From Picochlorum sp. 'celeri' (taxonomy: Eukaryota; Chlorophyta; Trebouxiophyceae), in assembly GCA_010909725.1 (NCBI GenBank), contig JAACMV010000018.1, positions 372,001-436,000 of the forward strand: a DNA stretch of 64,000 nt. Direction: 5' to 3'. The translations under genes were made by a program, and so were the position numbers. Positions 9,705 to 20,083 of this stretch are shown here, piece by piece; position 1 is the first letter of the stretch, and each line of letters begins with the position of its first letter. The notes beneath the pieces were generated by a model. It ran no database searches. It was given only the letters and a program-made list of their open reading frames with translations, and had not been told where the DNA came from.

Positions 9705-11164
9705 ATGTTTGAAAGAAAGAACCAATCTTTCAAGGTTGTACGAGTGATGCTTCTTGTCTACGTGGTGCTCGGGAGAGTGGCAGACTGTTTGCAGGTGCGC
9801 AAGGGGAAGCATTATGGAGCACACCTTGGTCTCGGAGTGGGATCTTCGAAACCATCTCGACGGCCATATTTTGAATTCTTTGCAACCGAGTGCTCATTTC
9901 CTCAAGACGAAGAGCCGCATGAAAAATGCTTTGGCAGTAAGCTCCATATATTCTACCATTTTAAGGACGAGTACACAAGGCACAGTAGGGTGACTTTTAA
10001 GCCAAAAAACTTTGTTGGGAGGAGGAAAGGTCCTCGCTTTTTCCGGCCCGTTATCAGCGCAGATCACGTGACCACTGAAAAGTATCTCACATTGACAACG
10101 TACAAGGATAAAAGGAATGGGTGGGATCGCCTTGTGACGTGGTTTATTCGTCCCATTGATGAGAAGTGGACAAGACCCACCATCAAGAGGGTAGAGGCGC
10201 CAGACAATGCATCATCATGGTATGGACACAGTCTTTCCATCTTTCCAGGTGACCCTGACATTGGAGGAGTACTTGTCGGGGATAGAGGCAGGGCATTTGT
10301 GCAGTATTATGACAACAAGCTGAACAAGGTCCCGAAATCGGATATTTTGCCACCGTTGCCAGACAGTCCCCAGCTCCCTGCAGAGGCATTTGCAACATGT
10401 GTTACACAGCCTTTTGGATTTTCTCCGCTAATATCTCAGCCAGGAGACGGGGGGAAGGGGAATTTATTTACGATAGAAAAGAAGAGTGCATCAGAGCCTG
10501 GGTTTTATAGCGTCAAAGAGTTTCTCAGAGGGCCATGGTATGATGAGAAGTTTGGCACAAGAATGGTGGGCAGGTGGAGGTATGTTGTTTGCCATCGCAT
10601 TCCTCTCTCATTTCTAGTGTGTTGCATCATCATCATCATCATAAATATGAACGATTTACATGTAGGAATCTCATCGTGAGTGGCTACAGATACAGTGGCA
10701 GGCCTGTTTTGTATGTGTATCGGCAGGTGGAGAATACGTCGTACGAGCCAGCTCGTTGGAGGTTTAAACACAAGATTGATACATTAGGAGAGAAAAATCT
10801 CAAAATGAAAATGCACGAGCCACCAATATTCGATGTATCCACGGATTATATAGCGATTGCAGGATACAGAGGAAGAAAGAATACAAAATCGTACAGGGAG
10901 TTTGTGGCCCTGTACAAACTTGTTCGGTACCCAAGTGGAGATGTCAGGTTTGAGTACCAAGGGAAAGTCAAAGATCCTCGCTATAACGATAGTTTAAAAA
11001 ATAACCTGTATACATTGACCTCCAATAAATTCGGGTTTTCGGTGGCTGTGAGCAACTCTGGGGATGTGTTTGTGGGGTCACCAAATGCATATTCAAGGGT
11101 CAAGAATGGCAAGGTTGAGTCCAAGGGCAGTGTTGATCTCTTCTTGGCCCAAGACTTTCGATGA
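9705..11164 (+). CDS. Predicted secreted protein with FG-GAP/beta-propeller-like repeats
   Basis: Two exons, 9705-10579 and 10666-11164, 457 residues. The junction gives ...GRWRNLIVSGYRYSGRP. The N-terminus has a short basic stretch and a hydrophobic core (VMLLVYVVLGRVADC), a plausible signal peptide. A second in-frame ATG at 9747 would start directly at that core. The body repeats a theme of hydrophobic strands ending in Gly-Asp loops: WYGHSLSIFPGDPDIGGVLV, and near the end FGFSVAVSNSGDVFVGSPNA, which resembles FG-GAP blades of integrin-alpha-type propellers. It may be a cell-surface or wall protein. The exact family is not recognised. A TGTAA motif follows the stop. Confidence 0.72.
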
Positions 11165-11416
11165 GATTTAGTCACTTTTTCGATATTGTATGTAGATACA
11201 GACACCATCATCATGTAATCCTGGGAGGGACATGGCTTGGCATGCCAACCATTTGATATTAAAACTCAAGATTGTCTCTCACATGCTTGAGTCAGATGTG
11301 ATGTGATGGTTGATGGATGCATGTTGTTACAAATGCAATGCAGATGCAATCATAGTATATGTGTAAGAGATGACGAATGATAGGACAACATTCACATATT
11401 TTGATCAAACATGGTA

Positions 11417-14400
11417 TCAAACCCTTCTTCTGGCTTCCTTGGCAGCAGCAACCATGTTTTTCAAGGATGGAATCACCTCGCTCCATCTCCTTGTCTTGAG
11501 TCCACAGTCAGGATTAATATGAATGCGATGGACGTCGCCTTGGACGATGCCCGCCTGTATGAATGACTCAATCTTGGCCAACATTGTCTCAACTGGAGGA
11601 ACAATGGGAGAATGCACATCATAGACTCCAGGGCCAATGTCTCTCTTATATCCATACGATGCAAGGTATTGCATCATTTCGTCGGAAGATCTCGAGTTCT
11701 CAATTGTGAGAACATCGGCTGCATAGCAGAAAAGAATATAAGAATATAAGAAGTGACAAAATACAACATTGACGAATTGCTCGTACCATGCAAGGCATCA
11801 ATGGACTCCAAAATGTCCTCAAATTCAGAGTAACACAAATGAGTCACAATCTGGACCTCGGGTCTGGCAACGCTGGTTGCCAATCTGAAGGCTTTTATTG
11901 CCCAACCCAAGTACGCCGCCCATCTCTCCTTCTTTAAAGGAAGGCCTTCCCTGAGAGCAGGCTCGTCAACTTGACAAATGATGCACCCGTTGTTCTGAAG
12001 ATCGTCCACTTCTTCTCTGATGGCAAAACCAATTTGACGAGCTTGTTCAGATCTCGATATGTCTTTACGAGGGAAACTCCAATTCAAGATGGTTACTGGT
12101 CCAGTGAGCATACCTTTGACTGGCTTTTTTGTAAGTTTCTGAGCCAGTTGAAATTCATGGACAGTCATGGAGCTTTTTCTGGAGACGTCTCCGTGAATGA
12201 TTGGAGGTCTTACGTACCTTGATCCATATGATTGGACCCATCTACAATATATAGTTGTAAACAGTCAGGACACCTTGCATGTGTCGACGGCAGGAATCCA
12301 TGGTACCACATACCCGTGATTTGTGAAGGCAAAGCCATCCAATTTGAGGCCAAAGTATTCAACCTATAGTTCAGATAATATAATCCATCGATACTATGTA
12401 CCATAAACACACGCTGACAAGGAATACATACCATATCAGACCTCTCCGCCTCTCCATGCACAAGTACATCCAAATCAAGTGCCTCTTGAATACCAATGCA
12501 ATATCCAATCTCGGCAGCAATAGCCTCTCTGTACTCCGTGTCAGAGATTTGCCCCTTCTTATACTGCAGTCTCACTTTTCGAATGGTCGAAGTCTGAGGA
12601 AAACTTCCGATTGTTGTCGTCGGGAAAGCTGGATACACATGTTGCTTTTTCCTTCTCTCCTCATACCTCTCAGACCGTGTCACCAAGTGCTCTTCAAATA
12701 CAGCCTCTTTCATGGTCCTTCTGCCCAGACAAGGTTCTGCGCAACTGTCAAATCCCTTCTTGAGGGCGTTGGATAAAAAAGACAACTCCTCAAGCTTTTG
12801 AACAGCGAACGACAGCTTTTCTCGAAGGGTTGGATCAAAATTGTCCTCAAGCATGACATCATATGGAACATGTTGCAATGACGTTGATGTCTGCGGTCGA
12901 ACAAACCCATGTGTTATGGTAGTATTGGTCTATAAAGATGGGTAAAATGCTGTTGGCCTCGTACCTGAACACAAATAGATTGGCTGTTTCCAAGCAAGCG
13001 CTTCAAACACAGCAACACATTCATTGCCTCATTGGTATCTTTCCAGACACTCCTTCCATCCACCACTCCAGCACCGAGTCTCTTTGACTGCAGTACATTA
13101 ATACAGAATTATATATGACAGTACACACCTTGGCTGTGATAGGCACGAGAGATTTCACAGACCTGTGGAAATCCATGTGTGGCAATGAGGGTGAACATCT
13201 CATTGCCACTTGTAGCTCCAGGAACACCACAAAAATCAAACCCAATGGCATGCACCGGGAGATTGATGACACACTGATACATTGCCTCGGAGACGTCATC
13301 ATATGGAATAACCAAATGAATCGGCACCTTGTCAGTTCCAAGCGAATGGTATGTATCAGCTGTCACTGCAATGGTGTCTTCAGAGTCAAAGATGGTGAGA
13401 CAAGGTTCGTGAACCTGTGACACGCAGACAGAAGAAACCTCAATTTCTTGAAGACACACATTCAAAGTAGTAGCATGAAGGGGTTATCGTAATTATACAC
13501 ATTTTTTGACAGGTTTCATGTGATTCCCGACAGGAATCGCACACAGACTTTTTTTTTTCAACATTAACAGGCTCATATAAGACAAGGTGTTCCGAGGATA
13601 TTGATAATTCTTTCGCTGTGATTTTCTCTTGCTGCTGACATGTCAAAAAAGCTCGTATAACAGTACCCTCAAGGATTTGAACCTTGATGATCTCCATTTC
13701 TGGAGTGCTTTACCAGTCAGCCAAGGGTTCTAGAGCAAACATGCCAACACGTGCTAAGAGTACGCACTCTGGTATGAACAATCTCATGTACCAGATAAAT
13801 CACAGCGAGAAAAATCACACCAAGGAATGACATCACAGAGACACAAACACAACAATGGCATACCTGAACTTCCGGCACCCCAAGCTCACCAAGCCTGCCC
13901 ATAAGTTCCACATAATGCGGTATCAACGCCTTGAGTAAGTTCAAGTTCAGAGAATCAAATGACCCTCTGCAGAGATACGCGAGAGTCAGAGGGCCAAGTA
14001 TGAGAGGCACAGCCTTGTCCACCCCAATCACCCTCTGCCCTTTCTTCACCTTTTCCAACAAAGGACCCCAATTGGCGTTGGGCGTCATGTTACCCTCGAC
14101 ATCAGGAGCAAGATGATGATAATTCGTATCGAAATACTTGCTCATGTCCAATGCTGGGCACTCTGGAGTACCTCGAGCACAAGCAAAGTACTGTTCCAGA
14201 CCTTGCAAGTGGCTGAATCGGTCAGGGACCAGACCAAGGTACGTCACCGCAAAATCCAACACGTGATCATACAATGTCCCATCAAGGGCCACCAGATCCA
14301 CTCCCATGTCCGCTTGTTCCTTCCAAGTGCGGGCGTCAACCTCCTCAGCCGCCAACAGCAAAGCCTCCCCACTCAGGCCACCACTCCAGTAGGACTCGAG

Positions 14401-14487
14401 GGCTTTCTTCATTTCTCGCTTGGATCCAATCCTTGGAAATCCAATCGTTGAAGAACAGTAAAGCTTTGATGATGCGATCTGAGACAT
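11417..14487 (-). CDS. metE: Cobalamin-independent methionine synthase (MetE)
   Basis: Seven exons: 14487-13864, 13414-13163, 13087-12965, 12890-12432, 12363-12314, 12241-11787 and 11718-11417, giving 754 residues, the normal length. The enzyme transfers the methyl group of 5-methyltetrahydrofolate-triglutamate to homocysteine. The N-terminal barrel opens with [20 protein letters not shown]. The catalytic half has [10 protein letters not shown] and [20 protein letters not shown], and the zinc ligands His/Cys in THLCYSEF and the late Cys in HINPDCGL. There is no targeting sequence, so it is probably cytosolic. Introns 2-6 are 68-75 bp, but intron 1 is 449 bp and contains the tRNA-like element. 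An alternative acceptor for exon 4 would add 13 residues. A TGTAA motif follows the stop. Confidence 0.95.
13663..13730 (-). ncRNA. tRNA-like element nested in metE intron 1
   Basis: 68 nt that fold as a tRNA lacking a normal anticodon arm. A 7-bp acceptor stem (GAACCCT with AGGGTAC) has one A-A mismatch. The D arm GCTGACTGGTAAAGC is preceded by TG and resembles a Pol III A box (TGGCTGACTGG). The T arm CAAGG-TTCAAAT-CCTTG is perfect and contains a B box, GGTTCAAATCC. In place of the anticodon arm is the hairpin CTCCA-GAAA-TGGAG with a GNRA-type tetraloop. A T6 run at 13650-13645 could terminate Pol III. It lies on the same strand as metE. It could be a tRNA pseudogene, a tRNA-derived element or a transcribed tRNA-like RNA. 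Confidence 0.55.
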
Positions 14488-15470
14488 TCTGTCGGTAGTA
14501 ACGTGTTGTAGGTTTGTTTGATCAGATATCTTGACTCCACAGAGGACTTGTGATCAATAGAGCAATGAAACGTAAATTTCACTTGAAGAACACGGTTATA
14601 AGTAGACACAAAGTTTTCTCGTACAAAACTGAATGAATATTTTCGATATGAGGCAAATTTGGCCATTATGATCTTGATCTGATCTTATTTTGACATGCAT
14701 GTCCACATATGCGTCCATGTCCTATCAAACGAAATCATGATGGGATACACCCACGTGAAAATAGGTAGTTGTTCTCCTTCCATCAAGAGCTGGCGTTGAG
14801 CGATCGAACCACAGCGTCGTATTCTGCAAAGGCTTTGTGCACATAGTGGCTGATTCGCTGACATCCCATACGTTAACTTTACATCAATATTGACGAAAAG
14901 GATTTTATCATTGGGTTTGAGTGTTGGATCATGATATATCGCACCCAATCTCGAGGTGTTTGTGAAGCACTGCGTCACCTGTAGAAGGGCGTACAGGGCG
15001 CCATCCTGACTCACCACCCACCTAGAGGATTTGACAACCATGACATATATGTGGACATTTGGGAATATCAGGGGCTCATGGTGGCAATAGGTGGGGACGA
15101 GATGCAAGATCAGGTGTCGTGCAGTATTTGTAACTTGCTGTTGTTGTTTGGCCTCCCATGGTATGTGTGTGGGGATCTGACCTCATATGTTTCTGGATGG
15201 ACAAGTTGCGTCTCCACGCCGCTTTTATTCGATTAAGATTTTACACAAACCTGATGGAAATCATAGAGTATACCAGAAGCTGTTTTGTAAGGGATTCGCT
15301 CGCCAAGGACATGACAAAAAGACTTGTGCTTGTACACAGGCTACAGACATGTCATGCACCATGTATAATGCTCAATAGCATTTTCTTCTTTCAAAATCAA
15401 CGAATCCTTTGATGGGAGATTTTTTGGCGTCCTTGCCGAGATTAGTAATTCCCCCCACTAACTCACTAGA
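14488..15470. other. Unresolved stretch, possible missed exons
   Basis: About 980 bp upstream of metE with no gene I can assign. On the minus strand, about 14685-15107 is open in more than one frame over long distances. One frame contains YVHKAFAEYDAVVRSLNASS before a stop. On the plus strand, an ATG frame at 15187-15378 contains CKGFARQGHDKKTC, which resembles a degenerate CCHC zinc knuckle. None could be tied to a family or to a consistent exon chain. Confidence 0.35.
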
Positions 15471-15932
15471 TCACTCCAATTCAGTACGAGTGATCATGCC
15501 GTCACCATTTGCATCAAGACCTTGAATCTCATCCAGCAGCTGCTGTACGGGTATGCTTTGCAGCTCTTTAGTGGGGTTCTCGAGCATCAGAAGTAAATTC
15601 TGTAGGCCGAGGGGAAGTAGATAAGGGTCCTGGAGCGCGTGCCGTCCAACGCGGCCCCAACACACCCCAGACCTTGTCAGCAGCAAAATGCACAGCATCA
15701 AAGCACGGAGAAACATCACACAGATCTTGAAAAGCCCAGGAAAATGAAATAATCGAAATCCTCGATTATATTGATTTAATGTCAATCTTTCAACATCGAT
15801 ACAAGGGTAAGAATCTTCTATCACACTAAGGAATATTTGCATGGATCCATCCAAGGGAATTGGACCATGATTCCTCATCCTTGAGGTTCTGCTGGGATGG
15901 CCGCACATGGATGCATGAATCGATACAACCAT
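15471..15932 (-). CDS. Hypothetical protein with one C-terminal EF-hand
   Basis: An ATG-initiated frame of 153 residues. The C-terminus QQLLDEIQGLDANGDGMITR is a good EF-hand: a DxNxDGxIxxxE calcium loop preceded by the entering helix. The end at TELE truncates the exiting helix. Residues about 65-85 are strongly hydrophobic (ICVMFLRALMLCILLL), so it could be a membrane-anchored calcium sensor. The N-terminal part does not look conserved and may be intron or 5' UTR, with the true gene having exons further upstream around 15830-16011. The EF-hand is clear, but the gene model is not. Confidence 0.4.
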   Translation of the reverse strand: MVVSIHASMCGHPSRTSRMRNHGPIPLDGSMQIFLSVIEDSYPCIDVERLTLNQYNRGFRLFHFPGLFKICVMFLRALMLCILLLTRSGVCWGRVGRHALQDPYLLPLGLQNLLLMLENPTKELQSIPVQQLLDEIQGLDANGDGMITRTELE

Positions 15933-16233
15933 CGACGGACAAGCACGAACCCAGAATGAAGTTATCGGCCATTACTTCACCGATATGCAGAAAATTTGTA
16001 TAGTCGCTCATTGCATCTTGTTGATGGAGAAGACAAGGACAAAGTTTTCAGAAGGCCTTGCAGGCTTGACGAAGATGACGTGCCTGATGTGTGATACAAC
16101 CAAAGTCACATTGCTACATGCATATATATACAGGGTATATATACAGGGTACACAGGCAGGGTATAGATAGAGAGTAAATTTTTTGGTCTATTACACCTAC
16201 TTATAATAATACATAATTCAGCTCTCCTTCATT
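15933..16233. other. Spacer with TATATACAGGG repeats
   Basis: About 300 bp between the EF-hand frame and the eS30 stop. Around 16125-16165 the element TATATACAGGGT occurs twice in succession, followed by the related CAGGCAGGGTATAG. No gene is supported here. Confidence 0.4.
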
Positions 16234-16574
16234 TTACTGACTGTTTGGTCCACGCTTCTTTCCGAAACCAGTGACAACATTCACAAAACGACGGTTGTAC
16301 TTCATGCGCTTGCAAGCACGTCCAGTTGGCTTCTTGGCCTTCTCCTGTGGAGCCACCTTTGGGGTCTGTCCACGCACTTTACCAGCACGGGCGAGAGATC
16401 CGTGTACCTTTCCTGCGCAATAATAACAAAAGAATTAAAATCAATACAAACTAGATATCCGTGAATGCCCCTGTGAAACTGAACAAGCGCTGTCAAACGG
16501 CGGAGGCCGCCAACATGAGAGCTTCATTCGTTCCAGCCAGACGGCGTATCTGTAGTAATTAGATACGTACCCAT
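16234..16574 (-). CDS. RPS30: 40S ribosomal protein S30 (eS30)
   Basis: Two exons. The first, 16574-16571, carries only ATG plus one base. The second is 16412-16234. The product has 60 residues: [20 protein letters not shown] followed by [20 protein letters not shown] and ending [11 protein letters not shown]. This is the small basic eS30 of the cytosolic 40S subunit. Unlike the animal FAU gene, it is not fused to a ubiquitin-like domain, as in plants and fungi. The 158-bp intron right after the start codon is longer than most in this window. No clear snoRNA boxes were seen inside it. It is divergent from the mitochondrial uL4 gene, with about 210 bp between start codons. Confidence 0.95.
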
Positions 16575-16783
16575 GGTATTATTTTATCTATCAAGTGTTG
16601 GATATAAATTAATGAGTTTTAGAAGATGGACGAGGGCTGTCATGGTCATAAAGCGGCCGAGGACCTGTTCCTGAATTCGCAGTACCACGGCGATGCCACA
16701 ATCGCAGTACCACCAGGTAGGCTGAAGAGTAGTTCTACACCTGCAAACGATTAAATGAATAACTGATAGTCTATTTCATCAAT

Positions 16784-17869
16784 ATGGCGATGATGATGCT
16801 TCGGAGGAGACTGCTAGCCGGTATGGGAGGAGAATGGAGGAGTGGTCTTGGCGTCGCATCGCGTGATTGGAGTTTTGGGAATGGTTTTATGACTGTGGGA
16901 GGCATCGAGAGAGATTTCACATCTTTGACATCATCCTCAGGTACTAGTGGAGGGCAGATGCGTCATAGCGAGGTTGGGGGCGTTACAAATAGAGTCACAT
17001 CTTCTTCTTCTACTTTGACAGCACAGAATCCCCTCGATATGAGGATGAGGATGAGGATGGTGAGGGGAGAGCAGCGATGCATGTCGACAATGACTAATTT
17101 GAAAACTAGCAGCAGCAGTAGTATTGGTGCGGAGCAGCAGGCAGCCATGGTGAGCAGCATGATGGAGTCTGCAGCTGAGCACGCAAGTTCCCGTGTGCCA
17201 GTATACGATTTGAACAAACAGCCCGTGTCAGGAGCAGATGGCGCTCCTGCTCATATAGATCTACCCGATGACGTCTTTGCAGAACCCGTTCGAGTGGATA
17301 TTTTACATAGGGTTGTCCGCTGGCAGTTGGCAAAGCGTCAACAGGGGACGCATGTGACAAAGACACGGTCAGATGTTCGAGGTGGCGGTCGAAAACCATG
17401 GCAGCAGAAAGGTAGCGGGCGTGCTCGACAGGGTACCATTCGGGCACCGCAATGGCGGGGCGGAGGTGTGGTGCATGGACCTGTGTTGAGGTCTCATGAA
17501 CACAGTCTTCAAAAGAGAGTACGCCGACTGGGATTGAAATGTGCCGTGTCAGCCAAGATTGCCGAGGGTCGATTCCTTGTTGTTGATGCATTGCAGCCAG
17601 AGGATGCAAAGACGGCAACCATGAAGGGACATGTGGGGAAATTGTTAGAAGGGGCGTCTCGCGAGTCTGTCCTGTTTGTGGATACCACTCCAGTAGATGA
17701 ATTACGATTAGGAATACGCAACATTCCTTGGGTTGATGTATTACCAGTAGATGGTATGAATGTATACTCTATTCTTCAGAGAGATTTTCTCATTCTAACC
17801 AAGGATGCCGTGGATGAATTTATCAACAGGATGAGGAGGCCCATCAGGCCATGTTCTAGAACACCATGA
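16784..17869 (+). CDS. Mitochondrial large-subunit ribosomal protein uL4m
   Basis: Single exon, 361 residues. Residues about 145-350 are a bacterial-type L4 domain: ILHRVVRWQLAKRQQGTHVT, RGGGRKPWQQKGSGRARQGT, APQWRGGGVVHGP and RRLGLKCAVSAKIAEG. The first 130 residues are rich in Met, Arg and Ser with few acidic residues (MAMMMLRRRLLAGMGGEWRS), a mitochondrial-type presequence but unusually long, with a low-complexity Ser/Thr part. The L4 core resembles mitochondrial rather than plastid homologues, so mitochondrial location is preferred but not certain. It converges with the next gene, with 28 bp between stop codons. Confidence 0.88.
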   Translation: MAMMMLRRRLLAGMGGEWRSGLGVASRDWSFGNGFMTVGGIERDFTSLTSSSGTSGGQMRHSEVGGVTNRVTSSSSTLTAQNPLDMRMRMRMVRGEQRCMSTMTNLKTSSSSSIGAEQQAAMVSSMMESAAEHASSRVPVYDLNKQPVSGADGAPAHIDLPDDVFAEPVRVDILHRVVRWQLAKRQQGTHVTKTRSDVRGGGRKPWQQKGSGRARQGTIRAPQWRGGGVVHGPVLRSHEHSLQKRVRRLGLKCAVSAKIAEGRFLVVDALQPEDAKTATMKGHVGKLLEGASRESVLFVDTTPVDELRLGIRNIPWVDVLPVDGMNVYSILQRDFLILTKDAVDEFINRMRRPIRPCSRTP

Positions 17870-17897
17870 GTATTATTATTATTATTATACATGTTGG

Positions 17898-19400
17898 TTA
17901 CACATGAAAATGTTTATCAAACAACTGTACAAATTGGAAATCCGCGTACAATTTTCGTTGGTTGTACCATCTCCCATGCAGTGTCTTTTGGGCTGCCACA
18001 GCAGCTTGCACACTGTCAAACTTGATGTAGACACATCCTTTGCTGTCCTTGTCCAAGTGCAAGAAAAGCACCCGTCCAAATTTAGAACATTCATCACGAA
18101 TATCCGACTGAATATCTTCATCCCAGTATTGTTCAGTTTCCTGCGTAGGGTCAAAAGCATTTTTTAGCAAGAGACATGGCGTCGGAATCGGCGACGCTGG
18201 TCCTAAAACACCCTGCATCAACGCAGTCTCGTCCACCTCATCAGGAGTCGACACTTTCTTGGCAAAATCCGGCATTTTTGGTACCTCAATACCTGCATTT
18301 GCTGCTAATCTATTCATCAGATTCGCACGTGACTGCGCAGACAATTTCATACCGCCTCCATCATCAGCATCAACATCAATTCTCTCCTCCACCATTCCCT
18401 GCGCAACAGCATCAACACTTGAGGAATGCATTTCAAGTCGCATAAGCATGCCTTGAATATCTATTTTGCCTTCTAATTCAGCGACTGCTTGTTGAGCATC
18501 CTTTGAATTCACAAACTGCACAATAGCACTTCCCAACGACTCGCCAGACTCATCACGATCCACATGCACACTAAACACAGGACCAAACGGCTCGAATATA
18601 GGTTTCAAAAACTCTTCCGACAACGATGGATGTACATTCGACAACTTGACCTTGCCTGCAGCACTACTCGTACCATTCCCTTCCAGAGCCTGCTTCTTTG
18701 CTGCCTGGGCAGTATGCCATGCCACATTCTTCTCAGCCTCACTTGGCTTGACCATGACAGCCTGCCCCATCAACTCCTGCCCCGACATACCCAACGCCAC
18801 CGTCACACTCTCTCGTTTCTCAAACTCTACATACGCAAAACCCTTGGATCGCCCAGACATGCGATCCTTGATAATCTTAATGTCCACCAAGGGACCCGCT
18901 TGGACAAAGAATTGAAACAAATCACGCTCGGACGCTTTCAAATTCAAATTATACACTTGAACCGTACGCATCGTTCGATCCAACTGAGCAAGCTCGTCCT
19001 CCACAGAAATGTTTTTGATCCGATTCCTCTCCTCCCGGTGCCTCCTCTGATACCGACGGTCACCCTCATCCTCATACCGGTATCGCTCCCTCCGGCGTGA
19101 CCGTGATCCATAGTCATAGTCATAATCATCTCGGTGTCGATGACGCCGTCGTCGCCTATCCGGAGACTCGGAGTCGGAGCGATGCCGTCTTCGATGATGA
19201 CGGTCTCTCGACCCATCAGACCCACGGCTTCTCGACCTCCTCGAGGGAGACCGCCTGTCTCTTCTACTCGTATGCTTCACATGACGAGTATCTTCTTCTT
19301 CTGGACTGTGATGGCGCCGAGACCCATTCACATCTCGTGAACCATCCAAAGGCGAGGCTGACCGTGTCCGAACAACCTGTTCTGCCATAGTATCCGTCAT
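17898..19400 (-). CDS. RBM39/CAPER-type splicing factor
   Basis: Single exon, 500 residues, of the CC1-like splicing factor family. The N-terminal 130 residues are an RS/RD/RH-rich domain. RRM1 (about 140-225) has VQVYNLNLKASERDLFQFF and RSKGFAYVEF. RRM2 (about 245-325) has KVKLSNVHPSLSEEFLKPIF. The C-terminal UHM-like RRM3 (about 405-495) starts CLLLKNAFDPTQETEQYWDE and contains GRVLFLHLDKDSKGCVYIKF, the family signature for binding U2AF/SF3B ligand motifs. A nuclear role in 3' splice-site recognition is inferred. Such a factor fits the many short introns here. A TGTAA motif just past the stop overlaps the 3' end of the uL4m gene region. Confidence 0.9.
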   Translation of the reverse strand: MTDTMAEQVVRTRSASPLDGSRDVNGSRRHHSPEEEDTRHVKHTSRRDRRSPSRRSRSRGSDGSRDRHHRRRHRSDSESPDRRRRRHRHRDDYDYDYGSRSRRRERYRYEDEGDRRYQRRHREERNRIKNISVEDELAQLDRTMRTVQVYNLNLKASERDLFQFFVQAGPLVDIKIIKDRMSGRSKGFAYVEFEKRESVTVALGMSGQELMGQAVMVKPSEAEKNVAWHTAQAAKKQALEGNGTSSAAGKVKLSNVHPSLSEEFLKPIFEPFGPVFSVHVDRDESGESLGSAIVQFVNSKDAQQAVAELEGKIDIQGMLMRLEMHSSSVDAVAQGMVEERIDVDADDGGGMKLSAQSRANLMNRLAANAGIEVPKMPDFAKKVSTPDEVDETALMQGVLGPASPIPTPCLLLKNAFDPTQETEQYWDEDIQSDIRDECSKFGRVLFLHLDKDSKGCVYIKFDSVQAAVAAQKTLHGRWYNQRKLYADFQFVQLFDKHFHV

Positions 19401-20083
19401 TGGAACACGAGGTTACTTTTTATTTGCCAAAACAGTTATAAATAGTCTTCTTACCCTTGATATTCCTGAACAATATTCCCTACAGTGGTCGCTCTTCGGA
19501 TGACAGTGGTTGAAACACTCTCTTGAGGAAAGAATAACACCGTCTATACCACTCTTTATTTATATAGGGTAGAAATATATATGAATGTCTCCAAGGGAAG
19601 GCGCATGCATTCAATGCGAAAGGTTTCCATGTCTCTGATATTGCCAAGATGGGAAAATATCGGTCGAATGTATCATCTGACCGTACATGTCAGAATCCGG
19701 GCTAGTACGTTGTTTGCCCAGACCTTTCGACTCGGTTTTGGCCAGAGGATATGGATGATGAGCCATTCAATGGTTCACACAGACTCTGCATCATGATGTA
19801 CAACCGTATGATGGGTATATGACTGGTATTCGAATGCATGCACCCATGCAGTATCATGATTCACATGCATGCAAGCAGGTTGTTGTCCCTTTCAACGACA
19901 CGTCGAGTGGGAGAATATACTCTGGTCAACGGTCTCTTTCAGAATGGCGACATGTATGCATTCTTTTCATGGCACCAGCGCCATTTTTCTTATTCTTTAC
20001 TATTTACACAGTATTGTTGTTAGAGTATACCAACCAGTTGTCCCCAATATAGTTGTAGTTGTTGTTGTTGTCCGGGAGATTCC
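19401..20083. other. Divergent promoter region
   Basis: About 680 bp between the start codons of the splicing factor and SNARE genes. Several overlapping short frames exist but none resembles a protein family. The region is rich in ATGCATGC-type palindromes near 19833-19875. Confidence 0.4.

Noticed and set aside
13440..13697. Open frame in metE intron 1 (about 85 codons)
   Set aside because: It overlaps the tRNA-like element, lacks family resemblance, and MetE is continuous without it.
16413..16570. snoRNA inside the eS30 intron
   Set aside because: No convincing C/D or H/ACA box pair with a closing stem could be found despite the larger intron.
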